Source: Strigamia acuminata (lineage: Eukaryota; Arthropoda; Chilopoda; Geophilomorpha; Linotaeniidae). Taken from it: a stretch of 64,000 nt of DNA. The first letter of the stretch is position 1. Each line of letters begins with the position of its first letter. Below, piece after piece: positions 37,385-49,300 of this stretch. Where the stretch lies: NCBI GenBank assembly GCA_949358305.1, contig OX442324.1:4958575-5022574 (forward strand), written 5' to 3'. The notes beneath the pieces are model-generated. The model was not told the DNA's origin, searched no databases, and saw only the letters and a list, made by a program, of their open reading frames with translations. A program made the position numbers and the translations under genes.

Positions 37385-40300
37385 GAATAACAAAATAAGA
37401 CTTTTTTTTCGATTTTTCACGTGAAAAATATATTCATAGTTCACTCATTATTCACTTCTGTTCGCCAACAGGTTCTTTCTCTCATGCACAAACAATTCAC
37501 CTCAACCGGAAGTGTAGATTAAGCTTAAATAAAATTTGTTGTTTACATTTTCTCAAGAGAAATACCGCAATAACATGTGGAGTATATTCAAAGTGAAGTT
37601 TAGCTAATAGAATCACCATGGCGTTCACAATTGAGCAAATTCCGGTCATTTTGATGCATATCGTATTTTAATTCTCGAAAACAGATTGCGGGCTTGCCAC
37701 TTACGAATACTAACCAGTCGTTTGTTTGTCGCGCATGCGCAACGCACACAATCTGATGCTCCCAGGAGAATATTTCACTCGAAACGAGCGTATTTTCTTT
37801 TTTAAGGGAAACTTAAAGATGATGCTTTCACGGTCGAAGTATTTTCAAACAAACCAAATTCATGTAGAAACCTTCTCGCATGTGCTGTCTCAAATGCTGG
37901 ATTTACGTCATTAAATCGGTGTCTGTTCTCTAGGGTCATTGTACAACATTAATTAATCGGTTTTTGTATGTTGCTTTTTTTTGTTTTTTTTAATGATACG
38001 ACATTTATGCGAGCTTGTACACATTTTTCATCATCACTTGAACGAATAATCGGTCGATAGTAGGCTGTTTGCCTTTTCCGAAGCTCGTGCACTTGTTCCG
38101 TCAACAATTTAGGAAGCCTCGAGTTCATTCGCCTCGCCAATACAAAGTAAGAGCGAGTGGAAGCAGAACTTGACCGTTGGGACGAGGAATTTAGCAGGGA
38201 AAGGTTATTCTTATTGATAGATTTTTTTTTTTTTTTTTTTTTTATGTTCACGTCAACTCGGACGATTCTTGTCGCTTCCGGGGGATTTGTGTAGAGGGGT
38301 TGTTTGCTCGGTTTTTTGAATCCCATAACAGATCTGGTTGGCGCCACTGTGCCGCCGCACTTGTGTCTGCTTGCACGAGGAAGATTTGTCGATTCTTTTA
38401 GCTATGCACTGCAACGGCATCCGATGCGAGTTTAATGCGATGATGGCGGTTCGAAATACGCTTAAACTTCTTGCTAAACTCGTGTAACGGGGTAATTAAG
38501 CTTACCGTTACAATTACACACAGAAATGTGAACTTTTTGTGTGCGGAAATCGATTTCCCACGCAAAAACTTGGAAGATTTAACGTTTGAATTGAGGAAAT
38601 TTTATTCCAGCATCAATAGATTTTGTCTGTGTGTTCTTTTTTAAGATGAAACCGCAATATATTTGCTGGTGATGCGTTTTAAAGCGTTTTAAAGGCAAAT
38701 TTTGGTAGTTTATAATCATTATACTGTGTATTAATGAGAGTCGGAGCTGTTTCGTCCGAAAATTCGATGTAACTACATGTTAACCATTTCGATGAATAAA
38801 TAATACGAACGATTTAAAGAGACTTGTCACCGAATAAATTAAATTAAATGAAGAGGTGCTACAGCGAAATTGGAAATTGGATATTATGATTATTTTTCTT
38901 TCAAATTGAAAAGGATTTTGTGATCGATACGGCGAAAAGGGTTTCTCGCTTCCATGATGTAATGCTAGTGAAATTGTCGGAGTTACCATTATTTATCGAT
39001 TTGTAAACACATCTTAAAGTAACATTTTGAAATGCGATGTGGCCTAAATAAATTTTTTTTAAAGGGAATTCAGAAAATTGTTAAATTAAGGCATTTAGGA
39101 AATATTAGCTTGAAAACTACAATTTTTGTTGATACCGTACAATTATAGATAAGTGAAGGAATAATAGTAATAGTGGTGTATTGTTGTGGATAGAAGACAC
39201 TGTGGCACTATAAATAAACAACAAATAAGAAAATATTGTATTGAAAGATGATTCACTGGAATAATAAAACGGGATTTATTTTCCTCGGGTAAGATATGGC
39301 GGAGATTAAAGGGAAACTGTGGGAAAATTAGTAATTTTTTTTTGTTAAACTAAATTAAATCATCAGTGTGTGTGTGTGTGCTGCAAGGCTTGTTACTATA
39401 CAAAAAAAAGCGTTTAATGTTTAATTTATGCTTCCATTAGCACATAAAATATTGGTATTGCACTTAGAATTCGTTTAAATGAAATTTTTATTATTTTTTT
39501 TTATATTTTTTATTCTGAGATAATGTAAGAATCTATTTTTTCCTTCTTTACAAAAGGAAGACGAAGCAAGGCAATTATTTTTTTTTCCGGTCTCTTATCC
39601 TAAAGTTAGTTTGCAGAATCACTATGTTTTCCTCTTCGGGGAATGTCAGCTTCCTGTTTCGTTTTATCTCATTTTCCTCTAGGTGAACAAACAAACACGT
39701 GGCAATCGATGTGGTCTCATTGGGTCAGAAGTGAATTTGAAGAAAGAGTAAAAGGGACCCTGTAGGAATTAGATGTGCCGAATGCAATCAGACAAAAAAA
39801 TTGCAATTTGTACACAATTACGAAGTCAAGTGTGGGCGAAAAAAGTTTTCTAGGAATCGCATTGTGTGGCTCGAGGAATGCTGCCAATGTGACATTAACT
39901 GTCCATACACAACTAATGAAAACCGGATTTTTACAAGTGATTAAAGGGTTCAAACTTGTCGGTTTGAAGTTTGAAAGCGAAAAATGCACCGAATTTGTTT
40001 CTGGAAATAATTGCACAAGATTTGCACTGATTTACACAGTGGTTTGCAAATTCAATCAACGAGGAATGTTGAAAATTTGTCAACAAAAGGAGCTTTGTGG
40101 AAAAATAATTGTTTTTTTTTTTTTGAAAAGGAAATTTCTATCCTAAGTATGCAATGAATATATGATTAGGGTTTTTGTTTACATTAGTTTGTTAGGAGGA
40201 AGAAAAAAAAATTATCCAAGAATTTCAATTTGGTTCCATGAAATTGGTTTTACGGCAGTTTCGTGTTGAAATATGCGACTCCTTGTTTTTTTCCCACAGA

Positions 40301-43300
40301 GAGAATAACTGAAATTGCAGAGATTTCCACTTGACATGTGATAGCCCATTTGATAGCGACATTGTACGAAAGAGTCAAGGCTACGTGGCAGACGCTGTCC
40401 TCCCACAGTCACAGAGGACTCAAGAGCAAGGAAAACTGACAAAAAGATAAATTTTGCAGAAATCAAATCTGGAGCGGAGAGCAAAGTTGGGAATTGAGTT
40501 TATTGGTGCTGATACAGAAAAAGGTCGTAGCAGAAATAAAAAAGAAAGGAAAAAAATCTAAAATACAAGTTTTTAGCACTTTACGCAGAAATTTTTTTTT
40601 TTTTTTTTTTTTTACTGGAAAATTTTTCATCTTCATCAAATGGTCGAGATAACGTTTATTTTGAGGAGAAATACTTACCGAGTACTTCACTCGCGGGCGA
40701 ACGATAAACAGCATTCAAAATTGGCTGGGTTTTCTAAGAATTATTTTTTTCCTGCACAATATAGACAAATTTGTTTCAGGATTTTTTTATTGGGTGGTTT
40801 GTTAGTGGACAACGATGTTGACAAATGCAGTACGAATAGGGTATTGCTTAATGCTTGATTTTTGTAAAAATGGGAAATGTCAATCAAACGTCCGTCTGAA
40901 CTAACTCATTTCGCTCGCTTGTCTCAACCCAATCTCGATTTCACCAGACTTCAATTTCCACACCCCCACCTTTGAAAGGATTTTTTTTTTAATTTACTTT
41001 TTTTTTTTTTTTTTTTTTTTAATTATTTTTGAAAAATCTGATGTGAATTTGGCTTTAATTTTGAAAAACGAAGTTCAAATTGGCTCGCTCGTTATTTCTT
41101 GTTGTACTTAATCGTTACTTACAACGAAATTTTCTCGTAAGGTGTAACCAAGGCAACCGAGGTAATGGCAGCTGTCGCTATGGAGATGGTCATCTTTGGT
41201 CGGGAGATTTTTTTTTTTTTTTTTTGTGTTTTGTTTCATTTTAGTACGTAGAGATGCTGAGTACTGGAAGTGGCGAATTTGTGTCACGCATTCGTCCTTC
41301 GTCAACCCTGTAATACTTTTGCGCTTGAAAATGATGTCGAGGCCAAAAGCTTTAATCAACGCAAAAGGAATTGAACTTCAATACGTGTCAATAAATTGGG
41401 TTGCGCAGGTGTGTTCGCGCTTATTTTATCCATCATCGACTTTGATCTCCATCAATCACTTGCAATAAATTCGAATTTCTGGATGTTTGCACCCAAACTT
41501 GCTGGTTTTTTTCTCATTTATTTTTTGGAATTTAAATTTTTCATCTGGAAAGAACACATCGATCCGATTCCAGACCAGTTGTGAACTGTTGCCAATGCTA
41601 TTGTGGCGCGAACTAATCCGAACAAACGTAAATATTCGTTCACAACTGCACTAGAATCGGCACTCTCACATTTTACTACAACTGCTGGCATGAATTATGC
41701 AATTAAGTTGGGAGTTGGGAGTTTGGCAACAAAATAATTAGAATGGATAAATGCAAGCACAAAAAAATGTTTTATAGTTTAGAAAAAATTCTATTCTGTG
41801 TAATTTAGATTTGTTCATTACTAACGAAGTATTAAAACTAAATTACAGTAAATAGGCTTGTCAAATTACTACGTATGATATAAATTAAGCATATCACTGT
41901 TATAATTACTCGTAATTTGATGGCTCATAATTAAGCTCATAATTGCATCAGGAGAATCGATATTATGAAACGAGACAAAATATGAAATTTTGCTATTAGC
42001 AAAATGAAATCGTGTTGACTTTTTTATTGTGAGCCAGAGGTGACAAAAAAACCTTTTCATAGTCGCATAACGAGTTAATAACACGAGACAGAATTTTAAA
42101 AAAATAATAATTATAGTGATAATAATAATAAAAAGGCGTTATGTAATATTGCAGCACTAAGAACTAAACAAAATGGCGATAGAATTAGCTTTGTTCGCCA
42201 GTTTCGCTGCGATTAGGTATGTAATAAACATGGCTCTTTCCCAAGTTGTTATCTGTGTTTGTTAAATATAGTTAATCTTAGGTAAGAGTGTTTAAAAAAA
42301 TAAACTCCAAAGTAAATTTGCCATGATGTTAGTCAACATGATGTACTGACTGCGGCGATAAGAAGTGAAGTAGCTGATTCGCTGGACCGCTTCCAGTTTT
42401 AGACGGGGTTTAATACGTTATGTAGCTAGTGAATTTTGTTTGAATTTATATTCGACATGTGATGTTTATCTGAGGCTTTAGTGCGATATAAATTTTGCTT
42501 AAGCAATTTGAAATTCTGCAGGGAAATGGAAAAGACTTGCGTATGTAATTATCTCCGAGTTTGAATATTAATGAAATGATGTCGCAATAAAAAGAAAAAT
42601 AGGATGAGGATTCGTTTTGTTTTAAATATAAACCTTTCAGAAGTATAGCTCTCTTCTCTTGTTTGTACGCTTGCTTTTAAGCCGTTTTATTGCCTCAGTC
42701 GGTGGATCCTAGTGACAGTTAAAATAAGGAATGACAAAATTAATTAATTCATATTCCAATCGATTAGTGTTTGCAATAAAAAAAATGTTTTTTTTTTTCT
42801 GTTGATAAGCAAGAAATTCTAGTTGAGTTTGATCAATATTTTGGCTGAAAGATTGTTTTAATCAAAGGTGCAGCCCGAACTATTTGCAAAGAATGTTTTC
42901 ATTAATCAAGAAGGAAAGTTAAGGTTCGAGGTCTAAAAACTGGTCCGTTAAAAAAATGTTTTGAGAAGAATGTTTCCGAAGTTTGAAATTCAGTTATTTC
43001 TTTCTATCTAGATAAGGGTGTTCCTGTAAATGATTTGTATCTTAATTCGAGTTGAGCTGACAATGATAGGATCCAGGTCAGAAGCTTCAAGTATGGCATT
43101 CTTAGACTAATGGGATTGGATTTAAACTTAATAGCTTTTATTCTGCACAAAAAGCTGCTTAAGTGTGTACAGTCCACATCAAGGTTAATCTAGGAATCAT
43201 GTTTTGCGATAGAAACAAGTTTTTGCCTGTAAATCTATTATTCCGTTGCTCCGAGTTAAAATTCAGATGACTTCCAGCAAAATCCAATAAGGAAATATCA

Positions 43301-46300
43301 AATGAGAAGAAGAAGAAGTAGAAAAGTTTGATGGTAATATCTATATACACTAATAGGCTTGTCAGGACGAGTTTTTCATCTGCAAAAAGGATCTATCTTG
43401 AATTAGATGGATGCCGTAGATTACTGTAGATATCTACAGGGAACATAGTTCAACAGCTTATGGGTCATGACCACGCCAAGTCGAAAAATAAATATTTTGA
43501 TAGAAAAATAGCACTTTCCGTTTTAAGTGTTTGTGTTTTTGCTTTGTGGTGTTAAAAAATATAAAAAGCCAAACACAAACACCTCAAGCACGTGGAACAC
43601 GATTTTTTGAATGTAGCTATAGTGATTCAATCATGAAAATCTTGCTTATTTTTGCGTTGAAAAAACAGCTGCAGCTTAGACATTGTTGTTGCTAGGTAAG
43701 GAAATTGCTCGCTGGATCCATCTCCACATGTCACTTATTAATGAAATCTTGGAACTCATTGCCGATCAATGGAATGCAATTTCAGTAGTCTGCACAAGAT
43801 TATCTAATAAAATGTGTACAAATTAAGATGTGGGGCTGAGTTTATAGTGCCAGCAGCTACTGCCAAGCCTGGTTCACGCTGGAATAAGGTAAGATAAGAC
43901 AGCTGCAAAGTGCATTGTGGGATACTAATACACCTGCTGCAAGCAAAGCGATAGAGCTGAGCTGATCAGAATTATTTCGAAGGAAGCCAAAAGTTCGGCA
44001 GGAAAGTTGTATCGTTACAGTCAGGCGTAACTTTAGCATCAGCACTATTGACGTGGGAATGATAAGTGTTCTTGTTTTGATTGGTAGTTTAGTTAGTTAG
44101 TAAGTTAGTAAGTGTTAGGTTAGGTGTTAACACGTTGCATTGCAGATTTGTAGGCAAACAAGAAATATTAGAGGAAAACGTCGTGTAGAAAAGCTTGAGA
44201 GCTCAAGGGGGCTTTTCATTTGGCAGTGTATCCGGCCAAATTTATGCTTTGCTATCGGTTATAGACTTGTAGCATTTATTGTACTTATCTTAAAGAGGTG
44301 AGGCGATCGAACTTATCGATCAATGTCACGACACTTAGTGTGCTTGCAAATGGAGGCGGATGTACAGTCGATTATGTATATTTTGGTGTTCTTTGGCAAA
44401 TAAACTTGAGTGGTTCAACATTTCTCAAGTTTTGTAAAAGGAATAGGCATTATTTTTTGGAAATTTACAGGTGTAAATGCATTCTTTACATGTGAAAATT
44501 AATTTTAACATGTAAATAATGCACATACAACTGTAAATAATGTATTCACACTTGTAAATAATGTTTTTACACGTGTAAATAATGTTTTTACACTTGTAAA
44601 TAATGTTTTTACACTTGTAAATAATGTATTTACACTTGTAAATAATGTTTTTACACTTGTAAATGCATTTTTTACACTTGTAAATGCATTTTTACATTTG
44701 TAAATGCATTTTTTACACTTGAAAATGCATTTTGTACACTTGTAAATGCATTTTTTACACTTGGAAATGCTTTTTTACACTTGGAAATGCTTTTTTTACA
44801 CTTGGAAATGCTTTTTTTACACTTGGAAATGCTTTTTTTACACTTGGAAATGCTTTTTTTACACTTGTAAATGCTTTTTTTACACTTGTAAATGCTTTTT
44901 TTACACTTGTAAATGCATTTTTTACATGCGAAGATTAGGTTTTTCGTTAAAAATTAATTTACACATGGTGAAAAATACATTTTACATGTTAAATTTCATT
45001 TGTACATGTAAAAGTTTATTGGCAACATGTAAAATTCAGGGGCTTTTAAATTTAAACCCGCAGTGGGGGATCATCAAACTCTCTTGTCGTTTCGGCAAAC
45101 AGTGCAGTTCGATGTACTGTATGTGGTGTTTGGCAAACATTTGTTTTGTCTATGCTCCCGTTTAGAAGCCCAAGATTCGATTCTTTTATCAACTGGTCAT
45201 TGTTGACAGACAAGCAACTGAGTATTTCATGAATGGAGTAATAAAAACGCCATGTGGATTCCTTTTCACCTGATGGACCGATTGCAATTCTTTCCTTCCT
45301 GCAGTTTAATTGATTATGAGTCTACTCGTTCTTCGTATTAATAAATAAGCTTATGTGTATAATCTGCAGTCAGATTTTTTTATTTGACGTTGCATCCCAT
45401 GGTCAAATGTATCCATTTCCACATAAACCATCAGTCATTGTTTGGTAAACAAGCAATTTATTTTGCTCCGTTTCAAATCGTCAATATTTGCCTACCATAC
45501 TGTATTAAAACAGTAATCTCGTTTGTCTTGGCACTTTACTTTCATTTCTTTCTTCCCTCTTTTGACCACGTGCATTTGAAGTGGTGAGTTTATTGATTTG
45601 GTGCGAACAAGGGACGTCGCCCTTATTTTTCCCCGATTTGCCGCCGCCCTAGATTAGCAGTCTGGTATTTGTGTTAAAGAGTTTGATTAGCGATGCATCG
45701 AAATCGTCGTAGTGGCACATCAAGGGCAACAACGGTATTTTCCCCCGTTCATAGTGATTTATGAAATTCGGGATTGCGATCTTTCCGCATAACTGCCCTT
45801 GAAAAGAATAAAAATTTAATACGAAAAAAAGGAGGTTATTAAAAGAAAACTTTTCATTTCCACGATGAGGCTATTGAACTGTGATTTCAAATTTAGATAT
45901 GCGGCTCGAAGTTGGGCTGCTTTTCATAAAATTAACACCCTATTGCTTGAGTGTGTGGTGAAGGATGACGGATCGATAATCGATTATTCTCGTCTCTTTT
46001 GGCTGATTGTAGACGAAGCTTCCCTGGAGCGATTACATAACACTTGGATTCCTGCGCCCATTAGTTGCCACCGCACGACTTAATGATGGGAGGATCTAAA
46101 AATTATTCCTACCTTTGTCTGTTCCTAGAAAGGAATCAACTATTAATTGCATTTCACTTCATAGTTAATTTTTATTACTCAATTAAGCTTATAGTGCTTA
46201 GTTGGCATCATTCATGCGAATTATCAAACCAGGAGCGTGGATCACTCTGGCAATTTTCAGACCTGCTTTTGACAATATTGCTTAATGGATTTTTGCTCTA

Positions 46301-49300
46301 TACACTACAAAATCGCGTGGGGCTCGCTCGCAGAGAGAAATATCGCGTGAAATTAATTAAACATGGTTGTACCTATAGCAGAATGTTAATTATTTACTCA
46401 GTATGAGAAAATGATCCTCGTTGTCATCGTCTGACATCTGTTCTGTCGTCAATTACACTTGGCCCGGTCGTTAAGATTGCCGTTTTATATACGCCCAGAC
46501 ACAGTTGTCTTTTTATTATGGCAATAATGGCGCATTACAGCAACATTTCCGGTTTGCAAGTTAAGCCGAACATTAGCTGGGGCCTGAAATAGAGGAATCG
46601 TAGAATATACGGGACAGTCAAAGCCAGATTTATGCGAAAATCGTTCGCTGCATTGGAGTTTTCGTTATTTGAAAACATTGAAGTCTATTAATCAATTATG
46701 TAAAGTGCTTTTCCATCGATCTGATCACGGACCCCTCTTCCCCACAACCATTAAAATTGGGTCGGTGATCTAATGGAAATTCAAGATGGAGCTGTAGTGG
46801 GAATTAGGGTTCGAAAATGGGGGTCAACTATACTGAAAATTCTTCCCATTTTTGATGCCTGAAATGCGCGAAGGGAACAAATTTAATCTAGTGATTTTGG
46901 GAACTAATAAAAACGTAGCAATTTTAAGTTGGAGGGAGAAAAGCCATTGTTTTGAGCTATAAATTTTCGTTATAAGCGAAATTTGAGGAAGTTTATGGCT
47001 TCATAATGTGAAGGAAAAAAAATAGAAGAGGTGTTAACATAACTTAAAGTAAATTTAGTTTATCATACATTCGAGTAATTCTAAAGAACTTGAATCCAAA
47101 TAGCAACAGGTGTCACACCGCATACGGCCAAACTTGTTTACAGCCGCATTACTCATGCCTCGACGTATGAGAAATAGTGATGGTTTGAATCAATTGATTG
47201 TTTCTATATTTATGAAGCATGAAACATGATTTTGCAACACAACACTTGCGAGGAATTTATTTTTATTTAATTTGTTGTGGTTTTAACAAGGAGCCATTGT
47301 TTGAGGCAGGAAATCGATCGAAATTAATGTTGAAATGCGCATTGTTATTCATGTATTTTTTTTAAATATTTACTGCAAGTCTGCAACAATGTCTTAGCGA
47401 CGCTTTTATCTTGAACGGAAATGAGCGTGGAGAATTATTCTTAATTAGGTGACATTGATGTGACTTCTCAGAGCCTAAACTAGGTTTTCATCTTGCTATT
47501 CTTCTCCGTTGGACCCAATTTGAACCTGACAGATGTGGTTGCTAAGCAACCTGTCTGTGAAATGCAGTTGTCTGGCCGGAAACCATCATTGCGTGCGTGT
47601 GTATCGGTGCACTGATGGCGTCGCTTGTTGGGCTTCCGACTCGGGCGTAATGATGCTGACTTGATGATCAACTTGGCATGTCAACAGAGTAGTAACGAAA
47701 AAAAATACGTACTGCGTATATAATTATGTGTACATGGAAATATAAATATTGAAATAACGTGTTTTTTTTTTTTTTTTACTTCTTTATTTTTAAATTTAAG
47801 AAAAGTTTTAATATAATCAGGTCTTTCTTTCACAGCGAATTAGTTCAATTGGGCAAATATTTGCCTTCGCGTGTTTACTTATGTTTAGAATTTTGTCTGG
47901 CGCGTGCGGAGGTCACTTCTTTTAAATTCTAAATTAATTCACTGTATAAATGCAGTGGTTGAGACTAAAATATCGCTGTAATTAAAACCCATCTGTTGAG
48001 TAATTTAGTGGTGGTCATTTGGCTGTAATGGGAAGGTGCTTTATCGAGCTAATTAGACTTAGTAACTCAAGTAATACAATTCGATGGTGGAAATGTGTTT
48101 TCCGAGTTTTCGAGAGAGAGAGAAAAGAGAAATTAATTTAACTTGATTAAATTTGCTTTAAATTATTTAGTTACATTTTTATTTCAATTGATTATGTGGT
48201 TTGCTGTTGATGATGAGGGCTCTGGGGAAGCGATTCGCAGTTTCAAACAAATTCCATGCAAGCATCCATTCAAATCCACTTGAAATTAACAACTAAATAT
48301 ATTGAAAATTAAATTTGGGATTTAGTTGACAACGACAAGCGCAAGGCAATTACTCAAACATTTTTTCTTGTTGTTGTTTTCGTGCGAATAATGATTTCTA
48401 ATCGCATAGAAACTGATTGTATTTTGAAATGCTGCACACGTTTTGGTTTGAGTGTGTAGTGATTCTCAGGAGATTGCCCAGATGCACCATCAAGTTCAAT
48501 GCAATATTTACTCGAGAAAAAAATCATTTCTTCGAAATAAAAAGATAACTCTATTGTTCCGTCAACAATGGCGCGATTCTGTCTTATTGTATCGACGTTA
48601 TTTACTATTTCAACTTTAATTACTTGCACTATAAATTGATTTTTTTTCTTCTTTTTCTTTTCTTATTGGTTGCGACTTTTGATTGTACGTAATGTATTCG
48701 ATTCCCTTTCTAAGTGAATACTGTCTTTCAATTTATTGGCACCATCTCTTGAGGTGTCGGAACAGACACGTGCGGTGCATCTGGGACCAACGGCACGTGG
48801 TAGATTGCAACTGGCAGGTGGCGGGAGTATAGAAAACCAATACCCTATAGGCAGCATTAGAATGCACGACTTGATCAAGGAGTGATTTTCATTTTTTTTT
48901 TTTTCCGTCTAAAAAGCTATTCATTTCTTTGTTTTTTCTTCTCTTCGTGCTTGAAAAGCTTCAATCAGGACGTCAAATGGAAAATTTAAAGAAACACTGC
49001 ACAAATGAGAGCTTTTTCAATTTGTTTGTTGTATTCAAATTTCTTCTTTAGTCTCTTTTTAATAAGGAGATGAATCGATTGTTTTTTGATCTCACGAAGT
49101 GCAATTTTTTTTAAAAAATGGGCGCCATTTTTTATTTAACTGAATTGATTTCGTCATTATTACGGTGCGAAGTAGAAAAAATAAATTTTTTTTTAGGGTG
49201 ATTAATTGATGGTGATGATGATCGATTTTTCGATTTTTCACGAGGGAAAATAATAATAATTAAAAAGTTATTAATTAACTTTTAATTTAACGTGTGCATA

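Noticed and set aside
39775-40146. 123-codon open frame in the large cyclase intron
   Set aside because: It begins at GTG rather than ATG, ends in a poly-T-derived phenylalanine run and shows no domain or splice context. It is best explained as a chance frame.
44732-45165. Open frames of 68 and 139 codons encoding FFTLGNA-type repeats
   Set aside because: They are the translation of the 20-22-bp non-coding tandem array; the repeat length and the absence of splice or start context explain them.
45865-46083. 72-codon ATG frame with balanced composition in the cyclase intron
   Set aside because: It looked protein-like at first, but has no similarity I recognise and no flanking exons. Too short to call as a gene.
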